Shown here: one piece after another, positions 23,961 through 35,100 of the stretch
How the letters are laid out: every line of letters begins with the position of its first letter
Numbering within the stretch: position 1 is the stretch's first letter
Origin: Adiantum capillus-veneris
Lineage: Eukaryota > Streptophyta > Polypodiopsida > Polypodiales > Pteridaceae
DNA: 64,000 bases
Direction of reading: 5' to 3'
Assembly: GCA_014529385.2 (NCBI GenBank)
Contig: CM043960.1
Location: 124,351,543-124,415,542 of the forward strand
The notes under the pieces: model-generated
Told to the model about the DNA's origin: nothing
The model's database searches: none
Seen by the model: the letters and a program-made list of their open reading frames with translations, nothing else
Made by a program: the position numbers and the translations under genes

Positions 23961-24708
23961 GCCTTCTTGGAGTTTTACACAGCTTAGCCACCTGGCCACA
24001 CTGGGTTGCAGGTTCATGCATTGATAGGCTTCCGGTTCCTGGGCTTCCGGTTCCATAGGTCCTTTTGGGTGGGACACTTGCAGGTCTATTGGCACTTCTT
24101 TTACGAGGAGGAGTTGTTTTCACACTCAGTTCGGGACCTGCACGCAGTATCTTCACCCTGTATCGGTGGAGTACAGCAGTTCGCTACATTGCTCGTGATG
24201 ACACTTTACCATGGAGATCTCTTGGCAGTCGTGACACCCCAGATTGCTGCGGAGTTTGCTAGAGTATTGTCCTTCAGTGGACATTGCAGCAGACATCTTC
24301 ATCATTTGCCTCACATCTTCGGCTTCACGCGGTTTGTTCAACATCCGGTGCTGAGAGGGGGTGTTAGACTTACACCACTCTACTACTTCACAGGTCTAGG
24401 GCATACATGTATAGCTAGTGTGCCTCCGGGCTGGCCACCCTTTGCATATGCATTTAGATTGCATCACTGTCCGGCCGCTCATTTTGGGCCGGCTGCCCAC
24501 TTTTGTTCGGACGCCCACATATATTTCCATATATCATTTTCTTGCTGGGTTGTGGGGGATTTTTCTAGGCTTTGCCCTACCTCCCCTTGGGCACCTATTT
24601 ATGGGGTTAGGGGGGTACCCGGTACCCACTTCCATCATCTGATTGTATAGACAAGGTCCTCTGCCCATGTAGTCATGGAGGGCCGATCGCCCCCTCTTCA
24701 CTATATCT

Positions 24709-24711
<3 letters not shown>
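23961..24711. other. No gene recognised
   Basis: Stop-interrupted sequence; the longest frame (24006-24650) gives an H/F/P-rich translation without a recognisable domain. It ends in a CT microsatellite. Confidence 0.4.

Positions 24712-24779
<68 letters not shown>
24712..24779. repeat. (CT)n microsatellite
   Basis: 34 uninterrupted CT units. Confidence 0.97.
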
Positions 24780-24781
<2 letters not shown>

Positions 24782-25356
24782 GTCCGCACACGCGCACTCA
24801 CACCTCCACTGTCTCCCTGTTGTTCCCTCTCCAGCCATGGCCTTCAGGAGCCACCTTCAGCAAGTGGACCGTTCGATCTTCTGGATGAAAGCTTCTTGTC
24901 AGCTTCTGTGGAGTGCTTTGTTACCCACCTTGTGACCTGCTACTGAAGTCTCTTGGTGATGTTAAGTGCCTCCTGCTGTCAGCTTTTATCAGCTGGCGAC
25001 GTTTGTTCACCACTGAGCTTTTCGTAGTTGCTGACTGTCAGCTTCACCGCTGGTGGCTTTTGGTGGCTCCAGTTCTTGATTTGCAGTTGATGATTGGGCT
25101 TTTGGTCAAAGTGCCCATCTTTTAGAGGCTATTGACATCCCCTCTCCACTTAGCTTGCCAGGGCACTTTTTACTCTTTAAGAGAGGTTTTTCCCCCTATC
25201 CTTCAGTCTTCTGAGTTTGGCCATGTGCCTGGTTATATCTCGTTTTTACAATATTCCTTTTGATGTCTATAGGCCCGCTATGTAAACAGTGATGTACTTG
25301 CTCTAGGAATAGGCACCATTTGGGCGTTCTAGGAGATTTTCAAGTGTCAGCCTCTT

Positions 25357-25360
<4 letters not shown>
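24780..25360. other. No gene recognised
   Basis: About 0.6 kb between a CT and a GA microsatellite. Several near-repeats of CAGCTT/GCTGTCAGC occur at 24899-25045. Nothing further can be named. Confidence 0.4.
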
Positions 25361-25434
<74 letters not shown>

Positions 25435-25500
25435 TTAACGTCTATATGAGGCCGGAGTCGGCCTATGAGACAAATCAAGTATACATGTGTGTATGTCCTC
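25361..25500 (+). repeat. (GA)n plus TTAACGTCT module, clear copy
   Basis: A 70-bp GA run (25361-25430), then TTATTTAACGTCTATATGAGG, the imperfect palindrome AGGCCGGAGTCGGCCT and CTATGAGACAAATCAAG. The copy at 57468-57640 is very similar. Conservation beyond the microsatellite marks a dispersed repeat family whose end is a GA/TC tract. Confidence 0.75.
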
Positions 25501-25502
25501 CA

Positions 25503-25844
25503 TCATATGTTATCATCCAAAATAGAAAAGGGGGAATGTTCTCTAGGTGATGCATACACTGACATTGTAGGAGGAAAATAACAAATAGCAATGTAGAGGT
25601 ATCTGCTTGTCTTTGCTCTCAGTCTCACCCACATGTACCTAGCATGTTCATCCTTGCGGGCTATATGTATCAATGGCTGCAACTCCTCTCTAAATAAAAT
25701 TGCTACTCCTCCTGAGCCCCGTTCTTTATGCTCTGATCGAGTCTCTTGTGTGCAAGGTGTCTCCCATTTGTATCCGCTAACATGTGGCATGGACTGCCTA
25801 GGTGTTAGTCTCTTGCCGAATCTACCCTGCACACGACATGACAC
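25503..25844 (-). pseudogene. LINE endonuclease fragment
   Basis: The minus-strand frame contains CTQETRS, then ERGSGGVAILFREELQPLIH, then RYMWVRLRA and YIAICYFPP. The order QET..., GGVAIL..., W..., YFPP is that of the N-terminal half of a LINE apurinic endonuclease-like domain. The second half and RT are missing. It lies between the (GA)n module and the Gypsy-A 3' LTR. Confidence 0.65.
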
Positions 25845-25854
25845 AAGCCAAACT

Positions 25855-26158
25855 CACACCTAAACATAGTGAGAGGACATTAGGCTCACTTCCAAGCCAT
25901 AGAGCCAACACGGGCTCACCCCCGAGCTTGGGAGCCTGCAGCCAAACGGGCTGGCCTCTGCCACAAGGGTTGGTGTCCCGTACCACCAAACCCACACCAG
26001 TATGGGTGTGTGGGCAGAGCTGCCAAGGGCCAAGAGTCCAAGTGTGGTGATCACACAAGATGATCCACTAATGAGGCTCAAGTATTTATAGGACTTCATA
26101 ACCAACGGCCAGGTAGACACAATTGCAAGTGCCCATCCTGATGTCTGGGGACATAACA
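25855..26158 (-). repeat. 3' LTR of Gypsy-A (left border approximate)
   Basis: On the minus strand it starts TGTTATGTCCCCAGACATC at 26158, directly after a polypurine tract. A TATA-like TATAAATAC lies at about 26075-26085. The outer end is not defined because no second LTR copy is in the window. Confidence 0.65.
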
Positions 26159-26170
26159 CTTCCCTCCTTA
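26159..26170 (-). other. Polypurine tract of Gypsy-A
   Basis: TAAGGAGGGAAG on the minus strand, ending at the LTR start. Confidence 0.8.
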
Positions 26171-26289
26171 TTTTTAATTGCTGTCCTCAACAATATCCTC
26201 GGTTATAAAACCTTTAACCGGGACAATTCCTTCACGATCTAACTGACTCCCAAGTGGCTTGGGATTCAAGACGATGCTTCCATTTGATC

Positions 26290-27480
26290 AAATAGTCAAG
26301 ATACGAAGTCTTGCGAGACTTGCGGACTTTGTGAAGGGTTAAGTGGAAGTGGTGTCTTCCAAGTTCGGGGCTTGCTCATGAGAAATTACTAAGTCATCGT
26401 GTCCTTACCGTTCTTTCAATTGGTTCACGTGGAACACGGGATGAACAACAATGCCTGGAGGCAAGTCCAACTTATAAGAAACCCCACTTATCTTCTTTGT
26501 GATCTAAAACGAACCACAATAAGGAGAAGATACTTTTGAGGATGAACTGTTCGGATCGTTTCGGAATCCTTCGGCACCCTAAGGTACACCCACATGCCCT
26601 CTTGGAGTTCACGGGGTTGTCGATGCTCATTAACGTAAAAACTGGCACGATCTTGTGCCGTCTCGATGCTTTTTTTTTGCGATCTGGAGAATTTTTTGCA
26701 CATCATGTAAGAAATTGGCTACCGATCGCATCGTGTTCCCCTTGAATCCAGTGGCAATTGGTGGTTTCGGCTCATAAACGTACATAAGCATAAACAGGCT
26801 ATAGCTAGTAGCCGAGTGCTTTGTATTATTATAAGCAAACTCAATCTGTGGGAGATAACGTTCCCAATCAGATTGATGTCGGGAGACATACGCACGTAGC
26901 ATGTCCTCCATAGTTTGATTTGTGCATTTGGTATGTCCATCAGTTTCAGAATGATCTGAGGATGACATGCACAGACGGGTCTCCAATCTCTAGAAGACGG
27001 TTTGCCAAAACTTGCCTATGAATTTTGGATCACGATCATTGACAATTTTGTCGGGCAAACCATATAATTTGTATAATTGTTCCACAAAGAGCTGAGCTAA
27101 CTCGTGGCTCTTTACGGTGGAACGTGTGGGGATAAATCGCTCCAATTTTCTGAGTCGATCGATGACAACCCAAATGGCATCGTGCCGAGGGTTGGTTCGA
27201 GGTAATCCAACCACAAAATTTATAGAAATGCTTGTCCATTTGCTTTGGGAATTTGCAAAGGATGTAATAACCGAGCATGTTTTTGTCGTTCAGCTTTGTT
27301 GAGCTGACATTGCACGCATTCCCGCACATACTTTTCAACAAAAGCTTTCATGTGCGGCCAATAAAAATACCGGCCAACCAAGGTCAAAGTACGATGTATG
27401 CCAGGGTGTCCTGCACTTGGTGCATCATGACACGCGAACAAAATTTGCTTGCGGATATCCTCAGCAATGGGCACACACAC
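26290..27480 (-). pseudogene. Gypsy-A integrase with C-terminal chromodomain
   Basis: The HHCC zinc domain (SAGHPGIHRTL ... CVQCQLNKAER) lies at 27430-27290. The catalytic core follows: WVVIDRL (first Asp, about 27175), NDRDPKF (second Asp, about 27035) and TMEDMLRAYV with the Glu (about 26895). The C-terminal part has WVYLRVP and KLDLPPGIVVHPVFHVNQL (about 26465-26420). A chromodomain-like tail reads KTSYLDYLIKWKH and ATWES (about 26310-26250). The reading frame is broken at about 27215, 26988 and near 26510. Confidence 0.82.
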
Positions 27481-27509
27481 TTTGCCTTGCTTGAAAAGTA
27501 ATCCATTAC

Positions 27510-28127
27510 GAATGGAATACTTCTCTACTATCTTTCTCTTTGTAGCCAGCTCAGGGGCTTTTGGACCGCCATAGCTTTCCGGGCTATGAATTCCGTCTTG
27601 GACTCATTGTTGCCAGATTGCACCAAAGTGACGGTCGTTTTGGCAACGCCCTTTGAGAGAAAGATAGAAGTCAGCCAAAATTTCAGCAAACAAAAGAGTA
27701 TTGACCTCCAAAATTCTACTAAGGGCGTCGGCCACCATACCGGTAGCACCCTTACAGTAGCGTATCTCGAAGTCGACCTCCTGCATGAGTTCGGCCCACC
27801 TTGCCTTTCGACCATGAAGGTCGGGCTGATCACAGAGATATTTCAAAGAATGGTGGCCTGTCCATATCACGAAGCGGACACCAAATGGTAATGGCACCAA
27901 ACTTTCAAAGCATGAATGACCGCCAACAATTTCTTCTTCTGTGTGGAATAACGTGTCTGCACATCTCTGAGCTTACGACTCTCAAAAGCTACAGGCTGCT
28001 CATCTTGATATAGGACAATGCCAATTGCATAATCGCTAGCATCCGTTTCCACCACAAAGGGTTTGCTTGGATCCACTATCTTCAACACCGTGCAGTAGTA
28101 ACGAGTCGCTTCAATGTTTGGAAACAT
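27510..28127 (-). pseudogene. Gypsy-A RNase H domain
   Basis: Contains FVVETDASDYAIGIVLYQ (first Asp), QKKKLLAVIHALKVWCHY (Glu region), HHSLKYL (normally preceded by TD) and ATGMVADALSR. The order fits Ty3/gypsy RNase H. Frames change near 27890 and again downstream, so it is inactive. Confidence 0.82.
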
Positions 28128-28495
28128 TGGTTGAGCTCATCGGTCCATCGAATCGACGGATTAACACTATGCTTTTTGCTTCGGACGCCCTTTAGCAGAC
28201 GAGTAAAGGGTTTGGCAATACGAGCATAGTCCTTGATAAACTTCCGAAAGGAGCGAGTAAAACTCAAAAAGAATTTTACTTGCCTAATCGTGTGAAGAAT
28301 GGCCCAATCCAACACAATACATATCTTCTCGGGGTCAATGCGAATGCCATTGGCTAAGATGACATGACCCAAATATAGCAATTCTGTGCGGAAAAATTTG
28401 CGCTTTGCTTTGCATACAACTTTTCTTGTCCCGAAACACGTAAGACGAGACGAAGGTGTTGCAGGTGCTCCTTGAGCGTTTTGCTGTAAATTAAG
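28100..28495 (-). pseudogene. Gypsy-A RT, C-terminal part
   Basis: Begins YSKTLKEHLQHLRLVL, which normally directly follows the YxDD motif, then AKRKFFRTELLYLGHVI (in two frames), RIDPEKI and SFTRSFRKFIKDYARIAKP. It starts exactly at the target duplication of the inserted transposon (28487-28495). Confidence 0.82.
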
Positions 28496-28643
28496 GAGGA
28501 TTTCCAAAACTCGAGCAAGATTCTCGAGCGAATCAAAAGTTTGAGCAACACTAACTATAATATTGCAACATCATTATTACACAACATAGGTGATTCAACT
28601 CTTGTGACATGCATAGCTATTTTGTCAATATCATAGAAACATA

Positions 28644-28678
<35 letters not shown>

Positions 28679-30144
28679 GCAAACATACACACACACAAAT
28701 TAGAATAGAATGGATCATAGGAGACAATGTTATCATGGGCATCTTTAAGCACTACATTTCAAGTTTTGATTTTTTTATGCTATAGAAAGTTGTATCTTTG
28801 TGTGCTGATTGCTGGGAAAATCAAGTCTTTAACACTAGAAATGTCGTACATACCCTCTCTGCTTTGCTAGTTGTCTTTCCCTCCCTTAATAGATCCCCCC
28901 CCCCCCCCCCAAAAAAAAAAAAAAAAAAAGACCCAACACACACACACATATACACACACACACAATAATAACAATTGACCCTTTCTTTCAACCGCATTGT
29001 GAGAATAAAAATATGCTGTTGAAAAGTAGTATATATTTTTGTTATTTTTAACACATGTTGGATAGAATAAGTGTGTAACGTCTCTTGCGATAAATCTATT
29101 AAAGGATAAAATTTTCCACCACTTTCTTTGAATAAAAGGTTTGGAAAGTTTAACCAAAGCAAAGCTGTCGCTAGCACCACATGTCCGCGTGGAGTGCTAG
29201 AGACAATTTCCTTTTGTTAAACTTGATCTTGTGTTTTTACTATTATAGAAGAACCATAAAGTTTCCCACAAGAAAAGTCCTATATTGTCATCCACTTAAA
29301 TAAAAAGGTGCATTCAATGTTACTTTCATTGGAGTATCTTGGACTCGTTTCTTTTCGATTAGCAAACACAAAATTTACATAGTTTCATTCAACCAACACT
29401 CCTTTTGTCAACCACAAACCTTTTATACTTTGTTTCCACTCAGGTCTCTTTCTTTCATTCATTTGACTTTGAATGCTTTTGAGAAGCTCTTTCACACTAA
29501 ATGTTAAAAGAGAATACACACCCTGCACCTTAGACGTAGAAAATCAAACTCATGTACATTATGCATGCATCTATAAGACCCTCTAGGTGATAATTAAATT
29601 AGAATGTTCTCTTTCACAAAGAATTTGAAAACTTAATTTACAAAAGTTTTTTTCACTCTCAGAAGGAGGTAGTTTACAAAAATCCTATGCTATGAAGTCT
29701 ACTTCTAATTTTTAAGGTGCTTGTGTAACTTTCTTTCTGTCTATAGCTTATAGGTGTTTGAATCTCCTCAACCTTTCTTAGCTACATGTGTGCTAACCAG
29801 GCCTACCCTTTCTCACATTTCTCGCTATCAAGGAAACATACAACTAACATTAAGGGTTCATAGAAGATGTAAAAAATGGAATGTACAACAAGAATTTATG
29901 CTTGTGGTTTTGAGTGGTGGAGAGGATTAGGTTTCGAGGACAAACCCTTTGAAATCCCATGCGAGTTTAGATTAAAGCCTTGAATTTTAAAGCAACATTA
30001 GAGATTAAGCATGCTTTTCTTGTCGTGGTCGTTATGCTCGCTTTATCACATAGCTGAACATGGGTCCATTCCATTTAGATATTTGCTTGGGTTTAAGTTT
30101 GCTAAGAAAATCTTGTTCGGGCTACAGTAAGACTCTAAATTAAG
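28487..30144. mobile_element. 1.64-kb TIR DNA transposon inserted in Gypsy-A RT (MULE- or hAT-like)
   Basis: The 9-bp direct repeat TAAATTAAG flanks the insert (28487-28495 and 30136-30144). Removing 28496-30135 restores the RT frame across the site. The ends are inverted: both start GAG, and at the same offset (16 bp) carry CGAGCAAGATTCTC on the left and CGAACAAGATTTTC on the right (inverted). Weaker similarity continues for about 25 bp. No transposase ORF is visible inside. It contains CT/CA microsatellites (28645-28700), a C16 run (28895-28910) followed by A19, and A/T-rich DNA. The 9-bp duplication favours a Mutator-like element; an 8-bp hAT duplication with a chance match is the alternative. 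Confidence 0.75.
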
Positions 30145-30686
30145 ATATCGTCGAGGAACACAACAACCTACTTTCCCAATACGGACGAAAGAGATCATTC
30201 ATCATTTGTTGCAAAGTGGCAAGAGCGTTGGTCAACCCAAAGGGTAACACCAAAAACTAGTAATGCCCATGTTGTGTACAAAACACGATTTTCGGGACAT
30301 CACGCGGATGTATACGTATTTGATGGAACACATAATGTAGATCGATCTTGGTGAAATAACGGGCATGTGAGAGTCGATCCATAAGGTCGTCCATGCAATG
30401 TAATGGACACTTATTCTTGAAGGTGACCTTATTGAGATCGTTGTAATCCACCCAAAAGCTCATCCCACGGTCCTTTTTGGCAAGAAGAACCGGAGCGCCC
30501 CACGGAGATTTACTAGGCTCAATAAAACCTTTGGCAAGATAGGCTTGAAGATGCTTAGCTATCTCGTCTTCCTCTTTCGGGATGAACCTATAAGGTTGCC
30601 CGATAGACGGGATGGCTATCGGGGAAAATCTCTTCTTATGATCAAGATCATGCCCACGAGATGGTGGAAGCCCATCTGGTAAAGCT
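30136..30686 (-). pseudogene. Gypsy-A RT, N-terminal part
   Basis: Minus-strand motifs: a D-H containing segment near 30650, GQPYRFIPKEEDEIAKHLQ, FIEPSKSPWGAPVLLAKKDRG (30530-30470), VDYNDLNKVTFKNKCPL, YFTKIDLHYVFHQIRIH, then LPFGLTNALATLQQMM and the FLDD active-site motif (about 30155-30144). An in-frame stop and frameshift occur at 30263-30170. It ends at the transposon target duplication. Confidence 0.85.
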
Positions 30687-30698
30687 GGCGGAAAAACG
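30687..30698. repeat. Left target-site duplication of LINE-1
   Basis: GGCGGAAAAACG is repeated exactly at 36883-36894. The last G may belong to the element instead (11-bp duplication). Confidence 0.9.
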
Positions 30699-30746
30699 GG
30701 AAGCCGCCTCCACGTGGCGGGACTGGACGTCGACTAAGTGCTTCCC
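30698..30746 (+). other. Possible 5'-terminal self-pairing stem of LINE-1
   Basis: The first seven bases GGGAAGC (30698-30704) pair perfectly with GCTTCCC at 30740-30746, 35 nt downstream. A 5'-terminal 7-bp P1-like helix is the start of HDV-like ribozymes that process R2-type and other LINE transcripts. The remaining helices and the catalytic cytosine have not been established, so this is only a candidate. Confidence 0.3.
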
Positions 30747-30933
30747 AAAACCTCAATGGGGGGACCATGTACGGTTGAAAAACCCTCTCCGTGTGTAGGA
30801 GTAAAATCCCAAAGGGGAGGGGGGAGGACATTAGTGATCATAATGCCTTAAAGACGAGTATGAGCTGCAAAGCTTGATCGGGGTGGGGTTGAAATTGGGA
30901 AAGTATGGAAGGCAAGAAGGATGGTCGGACCTA

Positions 30934-31026
30934 GGGAAAGCCCTGTAAAAATCATCCAAGAATGTCGAACGGGCCCTTTCAGGGAAAGTTCTGTAAAAAT
31001 CATACAAGGATGTCGAGCGGACTCGA
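30934..31026 (+). repeat. 48-bp tandem repeat in the LINE-1 5' leader
   Basis: Two copies of a unit containing GGGAAAG, CTGTAAAAATCAT, CAAG and ATGTCGA (CTG at 30943 and 30991). Confidence 0.8.
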
Positions 31027-31257
31027 GGGGGGAACACCCTGAACGCCCAGATACTTTCCGTTGGTTTACAACCAACCCCCTTAGGTGTAAAGGCTCGGCT
31101 TCTCATATTTGAATGCAAGGGGAGAAGGAATGTACCTCATGACACAACCAGTGGCAGCCAAGAGGGACACAATCCCTGGAGGACCGCTTGGGGGGAGAGG
31201 CTTCTGGCCGTAATTCCGCACCAACAGTGTGAAACACTTACCCAGCGGAAGGGGGGA

Positions 31258-31709
31258 CGGTGACGGCTTGAGACCAGAACCTAGACTGGTGGATTGTGAA
31301 ACGAGGGACGGGTGAGGTGAGGCGACGAGTTCCCCTGACCCACTTCATTTCACGAGCCACCAGCGGATGGGTGTTTCATACAACTGAGGTTGGTGGGTTG
31401 GAAGCGCTCCTTGTGTAACCTTTCCGCTGGTCCCCCCCTTGACTCACGGAGAGAGTAAACTCCAAACTAAAGGGGTGGCGGTGACGTCTTGAGACGGACT
31501 GGTGGGTTGTGAAACGGGGGACGGGTGAGGTGAGGCGACGAGTTCCCCTGACCCACTCCATTTCACGATCCACCCTCCCTCGGGGCGGTGCCAATGTCAC
31601 CCTCCACGGAACAGTCAACGCTTGCGGAAGGGTGGGTGCACCCTGAAACGGGAGACGGGTGAGGTGAGGCGCCGAGTTCCCCTGACCCATCCCATTTCAC
31701 GGAACACCC
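31258..31709 (+). repeat. Three imperfect monomers in the LINE-1 5' UTR
   Basis: Units at about 31258-31362, 31469-31577 and 31623-31709 share GACGGGTGAGGTGAGGCG, CGAGTTCCCCTGACCCA and CATTTCACG. Each is bounded by GTGAAA and TTTCAC (the first reads TGAAA in monomer 3), so each can fold on itself. Such 5' monomer arrays act as promoters in several LINE families; that role is inferred here. Confidence 0.75.
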
Positions 31710-32112
31710 TCTACTTCGAGCCAAATTCATGGACCCTCGGGCTTGGTGATCCACCCGCAAGTGTACCAACTACGTGATGAGTTACAGTAGGGTGTGGATT
31801 CTAAAGTCTTGCTAACCACGGGACCGTTATGGACCACACCCAGATCAAGGACCCGCTTGTCCCTCGGTCTCGCCCACCGATTGAGAAGCAGAACGTTGTG
31901 CGGATTGTACCGATACCTCATGTGAATCCACGAATTTAGAGGATGGAGTTGATTCTTCAACACGTTGGCAGTTGTGACCATGAAATGTTACATGCAGGAT
32001 AACCATAGTCCGGAAAGTGGGTGGTCGATCCCCCGGGAACGACATACCTAACCCGGACCCCTCCAAATTTAAGGTGAACAACCTGTTCATTAAGTATAGC
32101 CGTGCATTTTCT

Positions 32113-35100
32113 ATGAATTCACAACCATATTATATAAACGATCCAGGAGCACCAGTTAAGGGTACCTGGGCTGACGTGGAAGAGGGCTGCTACCAGGTAC
32201 CCTCGGGGAGGCGGGCGCTGGGAGCTTCCCCGAGTACTGCGATCGACAGCACCCCAGAAAGTGGGGAGCGGGGCCCCGCTGGTCGCTGCTACGGTGAACC
32301 CGAACTCACAGAAACCGGGAAGGACGGGATGAACCAGTGCGTAGCGGGGCAGCAAAACTCACTAGCTATGGCTGAGACTGGACGCCTCACAGTTAACTCG
32401 GAAGGGCAACCATCTGAGGAGCTGAGGGGCGGGGGCATAGACCAAGATGGAACGAACTCAGCAAGGGAAGTACGGTACATTGAGGTCATGAATGCCGATC
32501 AACTTCAAACTAACAGGCTAAGATCCTTGTCGGTACCCGAGATTGACCCGGTCACCGCCCCAAGCAGGCCGGCTAGAGAGGAACGGGTAATGATGAGAGG
32601 CAGGCTTGGGAGGGGTGTTTCAGAAGGGAAGGTTGGCAAGCTGTGCATCTGGGGCGCTAATGAACACACCGAAGTGTCATTCAGCAAGGCCTTGAGGCGC
32701 GCACTGAGATCAACCTCCCTGTTTGCAAGTATTGAGCTTTTGGATCGATTCCTTAACAATCGGACGGGGAGCACCCGCTTTGATGTTTTCACTTCTAGTA
32801 AACAAGCAGCCCTAGATGTCCTCCAGGTCATCCAATCGGAGAGTAGGCTTAGGTGGTTTGCTAAGATCTCGCTTCCTTTCGCTAGGAGAGATAGGAACCG
32901 TTTGAGGCCGGCGATGGAAGTGGTGAAATCGCCGATCCTTGCCACGCTTAACATTAATGGACTCCGGTCGAAGCGGGGGGAGTTGGAGTACATAATGTTA
33001 CAAAAGACTTGGAATGTGGTGGGTCTCCAAGAGACTCGACTATTTCAGGGTGCATGGCCCCTTAGAATGGCGGGGTATTCGACATTCCAAGTGCCAGGGT
33101 CTGATAAACCAGGAGCCAGGGGACTTGTGACCTTGGTCTCCCAGGAGCTCAGATCCTTTGAGTTGGGAATGTCGGACGTAAACTCCTTGTTTGTTCAACT
33201 CTTCCCTTTAAATATGAAGGATGGTTGGATTTATGGAAATGTTTATGTCCCGCAGAGGCAGTTAGTGGATGAGCGAGCAGACGTCTTAAGTGCGTTAGCT
33301 TCGAAGCTTCGTAGGTTGGGCAGAAAGGGCCTTCCTCTCCTGATCGGAGGGGATTGGAATCTTAGACGGCGCCCGATGAAGAGATGGCTGGGGAATGAAG
33401 ACCTTGATTTTAAGATTGTCCAAACGAGAGGCTCTGGACTCTCGTATCACTCTTCCCGTGGTAAAGGACGATCAGACATTGACTTCTTTTTGGCCAATGA
33501 TCTGGCCCTTCAATTCCTCGGCCATGCCAGTGTCCAGAGATCGGTGGATGTTTCGGACCACTGGCCTGTTAAGGTGAAGTTGGTGTGTGATGCGGTGTGT
33601 GCGGAGCCTCCCCCACCACCTCCCCCCTCCATTGATGCAACTAGAATTGAGCCAGCGGCTCAACTCTTTTTACACCACAACTTCTGGGATTCCCTACCAG
33701 AAGCAGCGGAGGAGGGGGAAATCCCGCAGGCGGCGGTGAACCGTCAGTCGAAGAGCTTTGAGGAGGCAGCTGAAAGAGTCTCTCGAGATGTTGGTGCGTT
33801 CTCCGTAAGGCCCCCCAAGAGGCCTAATAGAGGCTTTAGGCTAGACCCGAGAGCCCGGAGATCCATCAACCGAAGACGGGAAGCGTGGAAGTCTCTGCGG
33901 GATGCAGAGAGTGATTCCTCTAGGGAAGATAGGGCGTGGAGGAAGTTTGTTGAATGCCGAAAGGAGGCGCGAGCTGAAACGAAGAGAAGCGAGAGAGAGG
34001 CTCTCAAACGATTCATGCTCAAGAGCGTCGAATTGGCAAGACGCAAGGAATGGTATGCTTGGTGGAAGCATATGAAAGCTGTTCTAGGGGGGAGCAGAAA
34101 AGGAGGGCCCGCTCAACCCCTAAGAGACCAGAACGGCGAGCTGCAGGCGGACGAAGAGAAGATCCGAGACATTTGGAAGGATCATGCTTCTCGCGTCTTC
34201 GCCGATCCCTCCGGACACAGCAAGGACCCAGAACACTGGCAAAACCATGCTGTGCGACTTTGGCCTAGAATAGAGGACATCAATGACTCTATTAAATGGA
34301 CTGAAGTTCGTGAGGTATGCCGCAAGATCAAGCGGCATAAAGCAGCTGGGATAGATGGCATTCCCCCTGAATTTTTCAAGATCCTTATGCAAGACAAGGG
34401 AACTAGATCAGATCGATTTAAACCAAATACAGACATGGGAAGAGCAGTCTTCAAACTGCTATGTACTTGGTTTGATTCAGGGAAGTTGCCGGAGGCATCA
34501 TCTACCTCGGTAGTGGTGTATATCCCGAAGAAGGGTGATCTTTCTAATCCGGACAACTACAGAGGGATTTCTCTGATTCCAATCTCTCTGAAGCTCTTGA
34601 CCTCACTTGTGATCAATAGGATCTCAGTGAAACTTGAGGAAAGAAACTTCTTCTTGCGTGGTCAAGCCGGATTTCGGACTCAGGAGGAGTGTGTGGCACA
34701 AGTGATTGCCTTGAAAGAGATTGTGCTCAGACGAAAGGTTGTTAAGAAACCGACGTTTGCGGCATATATTGACTTTGAAAAGGCGTACGATACAGTGCCA
34801 CACGAGGCGCTCTTTTTAAAGATGGAAGCCATAGGGATTGGAGGTCGCTGCTTGAATTTCTTTCGAGCCTTGTACCAATCTTCCAAGGTCAGAGTGCGGG
34901 TGGGAGCGAAGTTGAGTGAGGAGGTCCAAATCGCCCGTGGCGTGCGTCAAGGGTGTCCCGCGTCGCCTACTCTCTTTAACATATTCATTAATGACATCTT
35001 GGATGAGGGTGCGACTGACCTTGGGGTGGCTATTCCAGGCCTACTCCTGAAGATCCAGGGCCTGCTTTTTGCAGACGATTTAGTTTTATTTGCGGAGTCT

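Noticed and set aside
32017-32060. A 2A-like skipping peptide at the start of the LINE-1 frame (NDIPNPDP)
   Set aside because: The required NPGP core is absent.
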